DNA of 64,000 bases, taken from positions 408,278 to 472,277 of the forward strand of contig PIZR01000002.1 in the NCBI GenBank assembly GCA_002835675.1, read 5' to 3'. Positions 1 to 9,422 of this stretch are shown piece by piece. A program made the position numbers and the translations under genes. This DNA comes from Bacillus sp. BA3. Its GTDB lineage: Bacteria; Bacillota; Bacilli; Bacillales; DSM-1321. The first letter of the stretch is position 1; every line of letters begins with the position of its first letter. A model generated the notes under the pieces. The model did no database searches and was not told where the DNA came from. It saw only the letters and a program-made list of their open reading frames with translations.

Positions 1-352
1 GCTGAAGCTGGATTACACAAAAAGCGCAAGCGCCTGGGTTGCTCGTGAAGAAAATAGGGATTGACCCATATTGGGGCAGGCCATCTACTTTTTTCAATGT
101 GTCCCATTTACTTAACAAAAGCGCAAGCGCTGAGGTTTTCTCTTAAAATGGACTCTTGCAAACGAAAAGCCCCTGTCCTGGTCATAGCGTATCCCCCGCA
201 GACATGGAGCTAAAAGACTACCGTTACCATCTTACCTTCTTTCCGGTTACTTCACAACTGCCCAGTCACTCTTTCCTCAAACCTTTTTTGTCGAGTTGCA
301 TAATTTATATAGAAGATTACACCAGCATATAAAATCTGAGGAGGTGAAACCT
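1..352. other. Non-coding stretch with a short repeat
   Basis: No gene is supported here. Two frames are open from the window edge (stops at 46-48 and 62-64), so a 3' end of an upstream gene may reach in, but the repeat at 20-33 runs through both and I cannot choose. The rest holds no clear ORF; the next gene starts at 353. Confidence 0.5.
20..130. repeat. Pair of AAAAGCGCAAGCGC intergenic repeats
   Basis: The 14-base word AAAAGCGCAAGCGC occurs at 20-33 and again at 117-130, both preceded by an A/C-rich run. From memory this word begins a dispersed intergenic repeat of Bacillus simplex and megaterium relatives; only these two copies can be seen in the window. Confidence 0.6.
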
Positions 353-1039
353 ATGTTCCCAAATAGAAATCGTCAACCCGGACCCGGTTTTCAGCCACCC
401 AATGGCCGAAGGATGCAGCAGCACCCTGCTCCATTGAGACAGTCACCGCAAATCCCCCACCCTTATCAGCAGATGCAGCGGCCGATGGTACAAAACAGAG
501 GGCAGATGCCACAGGGACCTCAAGGTTTCCGCGGCCCCTTCAACCAACCGCAGCGGCAGGAGATGCCGCCAGCGAAGAAAGAAGGGTTATTGTCAAAAAT
601 ACTCGGTAAGTCAAAACAAAAAGCAGCTGCGCCAAATTTATTTGCGCCAGCCGGTACCTCTAATCAAAGTTCTTCAAGAAGCAGCGGAGGCGGTATACTA
701 GAAACATTAAAAAAACCAGAGTCCCTTAATAACATGCTTTCCAACACGCAAAAAGTATTGCAAGCGGCGGAACAATTCACACCTATGGTGGAACAATACG
801 GACCAGTGATTAAAAACCTGCCTTCCATGTGGAAAGTTTTCCGGAGCATTTCATCAGCCAGTGATAACGAGGATCAGGGAGTTTCCGTTGAAAGCGAGCC
901 AAATGTTGAGGTACAAAAAAACAGTGTGGTACAAACGGATTCGAAGAAAAAAGAAAAAGCTAAAGAAGCTAACCCTATCGCCCAAGTCCATACCGAAACC
1001 AAAAGGGAGAGGTCATCCGGTCCAAAGCTTTATATCTAA
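353..1039 (+). CDS. vrrA: VrrA/YqfQ-like low-complexity protein
   Basis: A 228-residue protein of the YqfQ/VrrA family. Residues 1-75 are dominated by Pro, Gln, Gly, Met and Arg; residues 76-110 form a Lys/Ala/Ser linker; residues 115-165 hold the conserved part with NMLSNTQ, EQFTPMVEQYGP and KNLPSMW; the C-terminal 60 residues are charged and Lys-rich. The start at 353 was chosen over an in-frame one at 296 because GAGGAGGTGA lies just before it. The homologue in B. anthracis is the vrrA variable-repeat typing locus; its biochemical role is unknown to me. It sits alone before ispH, which has its own promoter. The symbol rests on family resemblance plus position next to ispH. Confidence 0.72.
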   Translation: MFPNRNRQPGPGFQPPNGRRMQQHPAPLRQSPQIPHPYQQMQRPMVQNRGQMPQGPQGFRGPFNQPQRQEMPPAKKEGLLSKILGKSKQKAAAPNLFAPAGTSNQSSSRSSGGGILETLKKPESLNNMLSNTQKVLQAAEQFTPMVEQYGPVIKNLPSMWKVFRSISSASDNEDQGVSVESEPNVEVQKNSVVQTDSKKKEKAKEANPIAQVHTETKRERSSGPKLYI

Positions 1040-1087
1040 AGGCTGCAAAAAATTTACCAATAACTGATTTTATGTAAATATGATGTT

Positions 1088-1116
1088 TTGTAATATCATC
1101 TATGGTCTTATATAAT
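1088..1116 (+). promoter_or_regulatory. Sigma-A type promoter of ispH
   Basis: TTGTAA at 1088-1093 and a perfect TATAAT at 1111-1116 are separated by 17 bases, about 50 bases before the ispH start. Inferred from sequence only. Confidence 0.75.
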
Positions 1117-1165
1117 AGAAAGGTATAAAAAGTGAGAGTTTCTTGCCTTGAAGGAGGACACATAG

Positions 1166-2110
1166 ATGAAAGTGATTAAAATTTCCCCGCGCGGCTATTG
1201 TTATGGCGTTGTCGATGCCATGGTCATCGCCCGTAATGCGGCTTTAGATAAAACCTTGCCACGTCCCATTTACATTTTAGGAATGATTGTGCATAACAAA
1301 CATGTGACGGATGCGTTTGAAGAAGAAGGCATCATCACGCTGGACGGCAGCAACCGCAACGATATCATCGAACAGGTGGACAGCGGAACCGTCATCTTTA
1401 CTGCTCACGGCGTTTCACCTGAGATCAGGAAGATCGCCGAGAAAAAAGGTCTTGTTACGCTTGATGCTACATGTCCCGATGTTACCGCAACACATGACTT
1501 AATTCGGGAAAAACAAGCGGAAGGCTATCAAATCATTTATATTGGCAAAAAAGGCCATCCGGAACCAGAGGGTGCTGTCGGAGTTGCTCCTGATGTAGTT
1601 CACCTGGTTCAAAAGGATGAAGATGTGGAAGCCTTGACTTTGAATAGTGATAAGATCATTGTTACCAATCAAACAACGATGAGCCAATGGGATGTATTGG
1701 ATATCATGGATAAGGTCAAGGAAAAGTTTCCACATGCCGAAGTCCATAAGGAAATTTGTTTAGCGACACAGGTTCGCCAAGAAGCGGTTGCCGAGCAAGC
1801 TGGTGAAGCTGATGTTTTAATCGTAGTCGGAGACCCCAAGAGTAATAATTCAAACCGCCTTGCACAAGTTTCCCAAGAGATTGCCGGCACGAGCGCTTAT
1901 CGGATCGCTGACATTTCCGAGTTGAATCTTGAATGGCTAAAAGATGCAGAAACGGTTGCCGTCACTTCAGGGGCTTCCACACCAACTCCGATCACGAAGG
2001 AAGTTATCGCATTTCTAGAGCAATATGAAGCAAGTGATGAATCGACTTGGAATACCGAAAAGAAAACGCCATTGCATAAAATTTTACCTAAAATTAAAGT
2101 GAAGAAATGA
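1166..2110 (+). CDS. ispH: 4-hydroxy-3-methylbut-2-enyl diphosphate reductase
   Basis: Cytosolic iron-sulfur enzyme of the last step of the methylerythritol phosphate pathway, reducing HMBPP to isopentenyl and dimethylallyl diphosphate. The 314-residue length is typical. The three cluster-binding cysteines are visible at residues 12 (GYCYG), 103 (ATCPDV) and 198 (EICLAT), and the substrate-contacting His43, His81 and Glu133 (GHPEPEG) are present. The start follows GAAGGAGGACAC. It is transcribed away from vrrA from its own sigma-A promoter and ends at a terminator shared with the convergent yqfO. The family is also called LytB, or YqfP in Bacillus. No oddities. Confidence 0.95.
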   Translation: MKVIKISPRGYCYGVVDAMVIARNAALDKTLPRPIYILGMIVHNKHVTDAFEEEGIITLDGSNRNDIIEQVDSGTVIFTAHGVSPEIRKIAEKKGLVTLDATCPDVTATHDLIREKQAEGYQIIYIGKKGHPEPEGAVGVAPDVVHLVQKDEDVEALTLNSDKIIVTNQTTMSQWDVLDIMDKVKEKFPHAEVHKEICLATQVRQEAVAEQAGEADVLIVVGDPKSNNSNRLAQVSQEIAGTSAYRIADISELNLEWLKDAETVAVTSGASTPTPITKEVIAFLEQYEASDESTWNTEKKTPLHKILPKIKVKK

Positions 2111-2120
2111 TTTCACAAAA

Positions 2121-2150
2121 AAAAAGGCAGCCACTAATGGCTGCCTTTTT
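2121..2150. terminator. Bidirectional terminator between ispH and yqfO
   Basis: The hairpin AGGCAGCCA-ctaa-TGGCTGCCT is flanked by an A-run on the left and a T-run on the right, so it can stop transcripts from both convergent genes. Confidence 0.88.
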
Positions 2151-2158
2151 CGTGTTAT

Positions 2159-3277
2159 TTAAATGAATTGGAAAGGGTCTGTATTCAGCCGGGATGGAAT
2201 GAATTCCACATCGTAGCTCTTTTCGAGGCACATTTTTTCAAGGATTCGTGCCACCCCTTTTTTCATCACCTTTTCAACATTGTGGCCTGGATCCACGATA
2301 TTCAATCCAAGCATCATCGCGTCATGCGCTGTATGGTAATACATGTCACCCGTAACGTATACATCAGCTCCCTTGAACTTCGCTGTTGTAAAGTATTTAT
2401 TGCCGTCTCCGCCCAACACTGCCACTTTTTTGATTGGGCTTTGCAAATCTCCAACGACACGCACCTTTTCAACATCAAGTGTCCGCTTCACATGTTCGGA
2501 AAATTGTTCAAGTGTCATTTCTTCAGGAAGTACACCGATCTTCCCTAAGCCAAGAGACTCCCCTTTATTCTCCAGTTTATATATATCATGAGCAACTTCC
2601 TCATATGGATGGGCTTTGATCATCGCAGATAGCACTTTCTTTTCGATATTTTCCGGGAATATCGTTTCGACTCGCATTTCAGCTACTTCTTCAAGCTTTC
2701 CTTGGGAGCCAATTACCGGCTCACTGCCATCACCTGGCAAGAAGCGTCCGGTACCTTCCCCGGAAAACGAACAATTGCTGTAATTCCCGATCGCTCCGGC
2801 CCCTGCCTTACCTAGGGCTTCCCTCACCTTTTGTGCATCGGTCTTTGGAACATATACGACCAATTTCTTTAGAGTTGTCTCGGTAGTTGGAATCAATACT
2901 TCTGTGTCCTGCAATTGCAGCGCTTCGGCAAGTAAATCATTTACTCCGCCCCTAGCGACATCCAAATTGGTATGCGCAGCATAAACAGCGATATCATGTT
3001 TGATCAGCTTTTCGATGATGCGGCCTCCAGCAGTGTTTGTATCGATCCTTTTCAATGGTCGGTAGATAAGCGGATGATGGGCGATGATCAATTCCGCGCC
3101 ATGTTCTATCGCTTCGTCTACAACCTCTTCCAGCACATCAAGGGCAATCAGCACTTTAGTAACCGGCTTATTGAGCTGACCGACATGCAGCCCGATTGGA
3201 TCTCCCTCCATCGCATAATGCTTTGGGGAGAATTGTTCAAACGTTTCAATGATTTTGTGACCATTCACTGTCTTCAC
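2159..3277 (-). CDS. yqfO: Nif3-like dinuclear metal centre protein YqfO
   Basis: A 372-residue member of the NIF3/GTP cyclohydrolase I type 2 family, in which a hexamer carries two-metal sites. Metal-ligand motifs are visible at the N-terminal part (HHPLIYR around residues 67-73, AHTNLD around 101-106) and the C-terminal part (YYHTAHDA, DPGHNVEK). The roughly 110 residues between the halves match the inserted CutA/PII-like domain found in Bacillus YqfO. The cellular role is not settled. It overlaps trmK by four bases (ATGA), so the two are translationally coupled. Confidence 0.9.
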   Translation of the reverse strand: MKTVNGHKIIETFEQFSPKHYAMEGDPIGLHVGQLNKPVTKVLIALDVLEEVVDEAIEHGAELIIAHHPLIYRPLKRIDTNTAGGRIIEKLIKHDIAVYAAHTNLDVARGGVNDLLAEALQLQDTEVLIPTTETTLKKLVVYVPKTDAQKVREALGKAGAGAIGNYSNCSFSGEGTGRFLPGDGSEPVIGSQGKLEEVAEMRVETIFPENIEKKVLSAMIKAHPYEEVAHDIYKLENKGESLGLGKIGVLPEEMTLEQFSEHVKRTLDVEKVRVVGDLQSPIKKVAVLGGDGNKYFTTAKFKGADVYVTGDMYYHTAHDAMMLGLNIVDPGHNVEKVMKKGVARILEKMCLEKSYDVEFIPSRLNTDPFQFI

Positions 3278-3981
3278 CCTTTAAGCACCTCCTCAATTAC
3301 GGAAATTTGGGATTTTAATTCATTGCGCTTCGTTTCCAGTCCGCTTCTTCCGCTTTCATCCAATTGTTCGATGATTCTCTCCAAATGTTTTTTCTCTAGC
3401 TGCCATTTTTTTATGAAAATGTCACTGAATTGCTCTCTTAAGTATGGACCGAACGTGAGGCCTGCTTGCTTGTTTATCAGATAAGGGCGGAGCGGGTCCC
3501 CTTTTTCGGCAATTAAGATTTCATAGATTTTCCCATCTTCTTCAAGGATTTCCTCTCCAATAAGTTCCCAGCCGTTTTCCATTAGCCAGCTGCGAACATT
3601 CGCTGCACCGACATTTGGCTGAAGGATAAGCCTTTCTGCCCTGCCAAGTTTCCCTTTTCCGCTTTCCAATATACTTGATATTAAAGTCCCTCCCATGCCT
3701 GCAATCGTAATGCAAGTCGCTTCATCAGGCTTCAATACTTCAAGCCCGTCTCCTTTACGGACCTCTATCTTGTCCCCAAGCCCCGTCATTGCAACTTGCT
3801 TGCGTGCTGACTGATATGGCCCTTCTACAACTTCGCCGGCTATTGCACTGTCACACAAGCCGTTAGTCACAGCATAGCACGGCAAATAAGCATGATCGGA
3901 ACCTATATCTGCAAGGATGCTTCCTTTTGGTATATGTATGGCAACACGTTCTAATCTCATCGATAGTTTTTCATGATTCAT
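3274..3981 (-). CDS. trmK: tRNA (adenine22-N1)-methyltransferase TrmK
   Basis: SAM-dependent methyltransferase that makes m1A22 in bacterial tRNA. At 235 residues it has the family hallmark ADIGSDHAYLPCYAV near the N-terminus (SAM site) and a C-terminal helical region rich in Glu and Lys. The open frame runs 63 codons further upstream, to 4170 and into the terminator of cccA; I chose the ATG at 3981 because the protein from there matches the family start (short Lys-rich leader, then RLERVA) and an AGAGAG precedes it. Downstream yqfO overlaps it. B. subtilis name yqfN. Confidence 0.9.
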   Translation of the reverse strand: MNHEKLSMRLERVAIHIPKGSILADIGSDHAYLPCYAVTNGLCDSAIAGEVVEGPYQSARKQVAMTGLGDKIEVRKGDGLEVLKPDEATCITIAGMGGTLISSILESGKGKLGRAERLILQPNVGAANVRSWLMENGWELIGEEILEEDGKIYEILIAEKGDPLRPYLINKQAGLTFGPYLREQFSDIFIKKWQLEKKHLERIIEQLDESGRSGLETKRNELKSQISVIEEVLKG

Positions 3982-4140
3982 ATTTATCAACTCTCTTAAT
4001 TCAAATAATTTCTTACTATAATTAGTTTCCCATTCGATTATACCAAGTTCAATCGAAAAATTACAGAAAGGAGAAAGGACTCTTTCTATCAGTGGGCAGA
4101 AGAAACTTTCCATCTGGAATCTTCCTTTTCTGAATAAATG

Positions 4141-4190
4141 AAAAACTGACTCAAAAAGTTCGCTTTCCAACGATTTCTTGAGTCAGTTTC
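4141..4190 (-). terminator. Terminator after cccA
   Basis: On the minus strand AAACTGACTCAA pairs with TTGAGTCAGTTT across a 23-base loop, and the 3' arm runs into a T-run. It lies 6 bases past the cccA stop. Confidence 0.75.
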
Positions 4191-4195
4191 ATGAA

Positions 4196-4564
4196 TTATT
4201 TCAGTCCATGAATATATTCGGCCATGGCGTCAATATTCTGTTCTTCGACTAAACCTGGTGGCATTGCACCTCGTCCATTCGTGATCACTTCTTTGACCTC
4301 GTCCACCGATAGACGATCGCCAACACCTTTTAGGGCAGGCCCGACGCCGCCTTGATAGGCGTCACCATGACATGAGATACAGTTTTGCTTATAGATGTCC
4401 TCAGGTGATGCTGAGGCACTTTCTGTTTCTTCTGTCTTTTCGCCGCCCTCTTTTTCCTTAGCAAGATCTTTGGCATCACCCAAACCTTTAAACGAAAGTA
4501 AAAACATAAGTCCAATACCAAAAACCATGATAATAATAAAAGGCATTACTGGATTGCGATTCAT
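4196..4564 (-). CDS. cccA: Membrane-anchored cytochrome c550
   Basis: A 122-residue c-type cytochrome. Residues 7-25 form one hydrophobic membrane anchor, followed by a Lys/Glu/Ser-rich linker (about 28-53) and one cytochrome c domain with the haem-binding motif C62-I-S-C65-H66 and likely axial Met101 (MPPG). In Bacillus, cytochrome c550 passes electrons at the outer face of the membrane to cytochrome oxidase. The start is preceded by AGGGGAGGA. As in B. subtilis it lies beside rpoD, here with an extra membrane protein gene in between. An unusual 12-bp palindrome sits upstream (4634-4661). Confidence 0.92.
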   Translation of the reverse strand: MNRNPVMPFIIIMVFGIGLMFLLSFKGLGDAKDLAKEKEGGEKTEETESASASPEDIYKQNCISCHGDAYQGGVGPALKGVGDRLSVDEVKEVITNGRGAMPPGLVEEQNIDAMAEYIHGLK

Positions 4565-4633
4565 AGTATTTCCTCCCCTATGTAGAACCTAAACTTACCA
4601 TATTTAATATTATATACAAACAGCTATATATTA

Positions 4634-4661
4634 TTTTACTTGAAAAGAGTTTCAAGTAAAA
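4634..4661. promoter_or_regulatory. Perfect 12-bp palindrome upstream of cccA
   Basis: TTTTACTTGAAA and TTTCAAGTAAAA flank the 4-base centre AGAG. It is 70 bases before the cccA start and about 120 bases past the stop of the preceding gene. No T-run follows on either strand, so an operator is at least as likely as a terminator. Confidence 0.5.
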
Positions 4662-4783
4662 GCCCAAAAATAGAAGATATTATATAATTTCTTAAAATTG
4701 TCAAAAACTTATGTATATTTCCAAACAGTTTTACTTTTTCTTACATATATTTCATAATACCCTAAAATCACTAATTAAAACCG

Positions 4784-5320
4784 CTAGAATGTCCTAAAAA
4801 AAAAGTAAAGAGTGACCATTGCTCCCAGGCCTCCCCCTATGGAAAAATGGAGCAGCTTCAGTTTTTTGCCCATTAAAATCCAAAGTCCGCAATTAATGAA
4901 CAGGAAAATATAAAGGATACTCACTTGACCAGGTGCCATGAATTCGGCAAAACTGACTGTTAATAAAAGCAAAGATAGCGCCATTCCCATCAAGGCCATT
5001 TGAAAAATGATTTTCCTGCCGGCAAAGTGGCGGGCCGCCAGCCCAAAGACAAGAATTGAAATTGTTGTGATAAGCATTTGCATTCTTATGGGTATTTCAG
5101 TAAAATAATTCAAAAATACAATAAATGAAAAAAGGGCCCCAATCAACAACCCGGAAAAGATGTCGTTTTTTACGCTCCCGGATTTAGCCGAATTGGGTGG
5201 CGGCAGTTCGCCTTGACAGTATAATGCAAGCAGATAATTACAATATTGCTCCGGAAGCATACGACTTTCCTTCCAGGAGTTTATTTCTTGAATGATGATT
5301 TTCTTTCTCATCTCATCCAT
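4784..5320 (-). CDS. Unknown five-helix membrane protein
   Basis: A 178-residue protein I cannot name. Residues 1-50 are soluble and hold the pattern W..S..LPEQYC..LL.LYC.GE, which resembles the small N-terminal module found ahead of membrane domains in several Bacillus proteins of unknown function. Five hydrophobic segments follow at about 55-71, 78-96, 104-123, 133-150 and 159-176. The frame opens with GTG at 5329; I preferred the ATG at 5320 because GAGG lies 11 bases before it. It sits between cccA and rpoD on the same strand. It looks like a genuine gene from its membrane topology and ribosome binding site, but function is open. Confidence 0.75.
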   Translation of the reverse strand: MDEMRKKIIIQEINSWKESRMLPEQYCNYLLALYCQGELPPPNSAKSGSVKNDIFSGLLIGALFSFIVFLNYFTEIPIRMQMLITTISILVFGLAARHFAGRKIIFQMALMGMALSLLLLTVSFAEFMAPGQVSILYIFLFINCGLWILMGKKLKLLHFSIGGGLGAMVTLYFFFRTF

Positions 5321-5489
5321 GAATCTCACATCCTCATGATGATCATTTCTTTTTATGACTTAGCTTTCAAATTTTTTTACAGTGTATTGGTAATTATTGT
5401 TTTTATAGGATATTTTTACATCGGAACTAAAAAAAGAGCCGCTCCCGAACGCTGGGCATTCAAAGAGGGCTCTGTGAAGGGCATATATT

Positions 5490-6623
5490 CTATTCCAGGA
5501 AATCTTTCAAGCGTTTGCTGCGGCTTGGATGTCTCAGTTTACGAAGCGCCTTCGCTTCGATTTGACGGATACGCTCGCGGGTGACCCCAAATACTTTCCC
5601 TACCTCTTCAAGAGTGCGGGTGCGGCCATCATCAAGTCCAAAGCGGAGTCTCAAGACGTTCTCTTCACGGTCAGTAAGAGTATCCAATACATCTTCAAGC
5701 TGTTCTTTCAATAGTTCATATGCTGCATGCTCCGATGGAGAAGTTGCATCCTGATCTTCAATGAAATCACCTAAATGTGAATCGTCTTCTTCTCCTATTG
5801 GCGTTTCCAATGAAACCGGTTCCTGAGCTATTTTCAAGATTTCACGAACTTTTTCAGGTGTTAAGTCCATATCCTCCGCAATTTCTTCCGGAGAAGGTTC
5901 ACGTCCTAAATCCTGAAGAAGCTGTCTTTGGACACGGATCAATTTATTGATGGTTTCCACCATATGCACCGGTATCCGGATCGTCCTTGCTTGGTCGGCA
6001 ATCGCACGGGTTATCGCTTGGCGAATCCACCATGTTGCATACGTACTGAATTTGAATCCCTTGCGGTAATCAAATTTCTCGACTGCTTTGATAAGTCCCA
6101 TATTACCTTCCTGAATCAAATCCAGGAAAAGCATTCCGCGTCCGACATAGCGCTTGGCGATACTGACAACAAGACGAAGGTTAGCTTCTGCCAAACGGCG
6201 TTTCGCTTCTTCATCCCCATCTTCGATTCTCGTCGCCAGAGAGATTTCCTCTTCTGCCGATAAAAGGTCTACCCGACCAATTTCCTTTAAGTACATGCGT
6301 ACTGGGTCATTGATTTTAACGCCAGGAGGAACACTTAAATCATTTAAGTCAAACTCTTCTTCTTTTGCAAGCTTCTTCTCATCCGGATCATCTTCATCCT
6401 CGTCCTCCTCACCATCAGTGAGTATTTCGACGCCGTTTTCTGCTAACACCTCATAGAACTCATCCATTTGATCGGAATCCAATTCAAAACCGCCAATCAT
6501 TTCAGCGATTTTTTCTAAAGTCAAAGAGCCTCGTTTTTTACCTAGCTCTAGTAATTTTTCTTTCACCTGTTCAAGGCTAAATTCATTATCAACTTGTTTG
6601 GAACGTGCTGGTTTTTCAGCCAT
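5490..6623 (-). CDS. rpoD: Primary RNA polymerase sigma factor (sigma A)
   Basis: Housekeeping sigma factor of 377 residues. Region 1.1 (about 12-70), a very acidic run (71-90), regions 1.2 to 2.4 with the strictly conserved [17 protein letters not shown] stretch, region 3, and a region 4.2 helix-turn-helix ([18 protein letters not shown]) are all present in order; the protein ends in KDFLE as in B. subtilis SigA. The gene lies 35 bases after dnaG on the same strand, the conserved dnaG-rpoD macromolecular synthesis operon. Start preceded by GGAGGGGA. No anomalies. Confidence 0.97.
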   Translation of the reverse strand: MAEKPARSKQVDNEFSLEQVKEKLLELGKKRGSLTLEKIAEMIGGFELDSDQMDEFYEVLAENGVEILTDGEEDEDEDDPDEKKLAKEEEFDLNDLSVPPGVKINDPVRMYLKEIGRVDLLSAEEEISLATRIEDGDEEAKRRLAEANLRLVVSIAKRYVGRGMLFLDLIQEGNMGLIKAVEKFDYRKGFKFSTYATWWIRQAITRAIADQARTIRIPVHMVETINKLIRVQRQLLQDLGREPSPEEIAEDMDLTPEKVREILKIAQEPVSLETPIGEEDDSHLGDFIEDQDATSPSEHAAYELLKEQLEDVLDTLTDREENVLRLRFGLDDGRTRTLEEVGKVFGVTRERIRQIEAKALRKLRHPSRSKRLKDFLE

Positions 6624-6658
6624 TAGTTCCCCTCCTTCCAGGACTTACACCTAAACGA

Positions 6659-8467
6659 CTACAACATTTTACGCAATTTAATGATTTCCATGGCAATTTT
6701 TGCAGCAGTGACATAATCACTTCGCCTAACTGCATCTTTTTCTTCAACTTGTTTTTCTTTTATCTTTAACAATTTTTCATATTTCAACACTTGATTTATG
6801 CAATCGGTCAGTTCTTTATCGGTAACTTCCTCATTCACTGACATCATTTCTATTTCCGAAACGATCCTTCTCAAGTTTGGATCCGGTAAATAAGTAAGGA
6901 AAAAGCTTGTATCCGGTTCGTGTCCATCTTCATAGAACGCATATAAATAGGTGATGATTGCCTGATGTTCATCTACATGAAAAACCGTTTGTCCAAGCAA
7001 TTGCTGAATTTTGAAGGTCATATCCCTGCTTTTTAGCATATGGGCGATCAACTTCATTTCAGCATTATGGTGAGCAGGCTTTAACTTATGCTCATATTGC
7101 AGGGACATTTGCTTTTGGGCTGCTGGCTGCGGCAGAGTCCCCTTCTTGCGTTCCGTAAAGAACACCTGACGCTGCTGCTGTTCCAGCGCATCCAATGATA
7201 GGGAAAATTCAGAGGATAGCTGCCGAAGATAATGATCCCTCTCCACTGCATTGGGCAATCGTGAAATTTCTTTAAGGACTTCTTCGATATATTGAATTCG
7301 ATCTCCTTCATTATTTACATTTTTCCCTCGACGCAAATAATGCATTTTGAATGCCATGTAGGTTAAACTGGCCCCTATTACTTCAGAAACAAAGCTTTTT
7401 TCACCGAATTCCTTTATGTAGTCATCGGGGTCCAAGTTATCAGGCATGAGAGCGACTTTCACGGAAAACTCATGGTCCTGTAGCATATTAACTGCACGAT
7501 TGGCAGCGTTTAATCCCGCTGAGTCCGAATCGTAGCATATAAGTATCTGGTCAGTATTTCTTTTTAAAAGCTGGATATGCTGGTCCGTCAGGGCAGTACC
7601 CATTGTAGCGACCGCATTCTCCACACCTGCGCCAACAGCTGAAATGCAATCGGCAAAGCCTTCAAAAATGACTGCTTGTTCTTTCTTTCGTATGTGTGGT
7701 CTTGCATGATGGAAATTATATAAAGTTTTACTTTTATTAAAGATTGGCGTTTCAGGACTATTCAAATATTTGGGCTCATCGTCCCCCATCGCTCTTCCTG
7801 AAAATGCAATCGTATTTCCTTGATGATCCATAATTGGAAACATGACTCTATTTCTGAAACGGTCAAAATATGACTCGTCTTTTTCCCTGTAAATAATAAG
7901 CCCTGCCTGCTCCATGTATTCCGCTGGAAACCCGCGTTTTAAAAGAAACTTGGACACGAAATCCCATGAATCCAAAGAGTAGCCAATTTGGAACTTTTCT
8001 ATAGTCTCTTCAGTAAACCCGCGTTTAAGTAAATATTCGAGAGCATCCTGCCCCTCTTTCGTATTAACGAGGAGATGATGATAAAACTTCCTCAGCAGGT
8101 CATGTGCCTCGACCATTTGCTGCGAGCCTGCCGGCATGTTAGAACGCTTGGAATCCTTATTGATTTCAACATCCAAAGGAACATTTCCTTTTTCGGCTAA
8201 AACTTTTGCAGATTCCACAAAGCTGTAGCCTTCTATATCCATTAAGAAGGTAAAGATATTTCCCCCTGCCCCGCAACCAAAACAGTGAAAGATTTGTTTT
8301 TCCGTTGAAACGGAAAACGAGGGCGAGTTTTCACCATGAAAAGGACATAGGCCAAAGTAATTGCGCCCCTGCTTCTTTAACTGGACATACTCCCCAATTA
8401 AATCAACAATGTCAACAGCTTCGCGAATTTGATTAATTTTCTCATCTTCTATACGGCCATTTATCAT
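6659..8467 (-). CDS. dnaG: DNA primase
   Basis: Synthesises RNA primers at the replication fork and binds the replicative helicase. From the chosen start it has 602 residues: N-terminal CHC2 zinc ribbon (Cys41, His44, Cys62, Cys65), RNA polymerase core with TOPRIM motifs (FEGFADCISA and DSDSAGLNAA near residues 265-325), and a C-terminal helicase-interaction domain. The frame starts five codons earlier at 8482, but AAGGTGG precedes the ATG at 8467 by a good distance, so that start is preferred. Upstream yqxD and downstream rpoD are on the same strand. Confidence 0.96.
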   Translation of the reverse strand: MINGRIEDEKINQIREAVDIVDLIGEYVQLKKQGRNYFGLCPFHGENSPSFSVSTEKQIFHCFGCGAGGNIFTFLMDIEGYSFVESAKVLAEKGNVPLDVEINKDSKRSNMPAGSQQMVEAHDLLRKFYHHLLVNTKEGQDALEYLLKRGFTEETIEKFQIGYSLDSWDFVSKFLLKRGFPAEYMEQAGLIIYREKDESYFDRFRNRVMFPIMDHQGNTIAFSGRAMGDDEPKYLNSPETPIFNKSKTLYNFHHARPHIRKKEQAVIFEGFADCISAVGAGVENAVATMGTALTDQHIQLLKRNTDQILICYDSDSAGLNAANRAVNMLQDHEFSVKVALMPDNLDPDDYIKEFGEKSFVSEVIGASLTYMAFKMHYLRRGKNVNNEGDRIQYIEEVLKEISRLPNAVERDHYLRQLSSEFSLSLDALEQQQRQVFFTERKKGTLPQPAAQKQMSLQYEHKLKPAHHNAEMKLIAHMLKSRDMTFKIQQLLGQTVFHVDEHQAIITYLYAFYEDGHEPDTSFFLTYLPDPNLRRIVSEIEMMSVNEEVTDKELTDCINQVLKYEKLLKIKEKQVEEKDAVRRSDYVTAAKIAMEIIKLRKML

Positions 8468-8515
8468 TTTTCCACCTTGCAATATTGGTGATAGTTTTTA
8501 ATTCGATACTGTTTT

Positions 8516-8998
8516 CTAATTCCCTGCAAAGTTCGACAATGTTTTCAAAAGTTTATTTGTGAAACATGCACGATCTTCCTTCGTGAATGCTTTCGGCCCT
8601 TTTGTATGCTTACCCTGCCTGCGGAGTTTCGCCGACTGATAGCGCATATCCAAGAGCATGAAAATATTCTCGTCAGTGTATTCTTTTCCCCTTGGCGAAA
8701 GGACATAAACGTTTTTAGGAAGCAGGGTCCCAGCTAAACCAATATCTGCAGTAACGACAATATCACCCTTTTTTACTGAGTTTACTATATAAAGATCTGC
8801 CGCTTCTTTGTCTGCATCGACATATACCCATTTACCTTCAGGGTTATTCATCATATTTTTGTATGATGCAACAAAACAGACTTCAACATCGTGCAAACTT
8901 GCACAATGAAGGATTTCGTCTTTCACCGGGCATGCATCGGCATCGACGTGTATCGTGGGTTTATTATTCATACCTTCTAATTCTACATCTTTCTGCAT
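8516..8998 (-). CDS. yqxD: UPF0178/DUF188 family protein YqxD
   Basis: A 160-residue protein of the YaiI/YqxD family (DUF188). The family signature HVDADACPVK lies near the N-terminus (residues 17-26), followed by VVTADIGLAG and YVLSPRGKEY motifs and a basic RRQGKHTKGPK segment towards the end; the fold is PIN-like with conserved Asp residues, but no reaction is established as far as I know. A second possible start is nine codons in, at 8971, where AGAAGG lies unusually close. Its place before dnaG-rpoD is the same as in B. subtilis. Confidence 0.88.
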   Translation of the reverse strand: MQKDVELEGMNNKPTIHVDADACPVKDEILHCASLHDVEVCFVASYKNMMNNPEGKWVYVDADKEAADLYIVNSVKKGDIVVTADIGLAGTLLPKNVYVLSPRGKEYTDENIFMLLDMRYQSAKLRRQGKHTKGPKAFTKEDRACFTNKLLKTLSNFAGN

Positions 8999-9274
8999 AA
9001 TCCTTTTTCTCCCCTAAACTTTATGAAGATATGGTGAATTTTCAGCATTGATCCAGAGGGTTTCCTCTAAAAGAGCACACATAATTCTTCAAGGAATACC
9101 TGTTCATTTAAGTGAAAGCGGATCTTTTGCCTTGAAAAAGACCAGCCCCTCCTGAATTATACGGAACATGTCGAATTATTTTTATGATAAAAACCTTGAC
9201 ATCTCATTAACCTTTAGTTTATTCCTTATTAATTAAGTCTAAACCTTAAGATTACTTTTTTCTCACAATTTTTT

Positions 9275-9304
9275 ATTATAGTCTATTTGATTAGAAGATG
9301 CCAA
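9275..9304 (-). promoter_or_regulatory. Possible sigma-A promoter of yqxD-dnaG-rpoD
   Basis: On the minus strand TTGGCA (9304-9299) and TATAAT (9280-9275) are 18 bases apart. The distance to yqxD is long, so this is a candidate only. Confidence 0.45.
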
Positions 9305-9422
9305 CATTTAAATTCCGAATTTGTTTTCATGCAAATCAAAGGATTTACAGTTGGAAACAAGGAGAAATTTTATGTAATTATTTTGAACTTATTCTTTTTA
9401 TTCCCTATTGAACCTTGGCATT

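Noticed and set aside
2168..2548. 126-codon ORF opposite yqfO
   Set aside because: Antisense shadow of a conserved gene; begins right after the terminator without a promoter.
3982..4170. 63-codon N-terminal extension of trmK
   Set aside because: It reaches into the cccA terminator and does not match the family; the start at 3981 does.
9197..9230. Plus-strand TTGACA with a possible TTATTC
   Set aside because: Poor -10 and no plus-strand gene follows within the gap.
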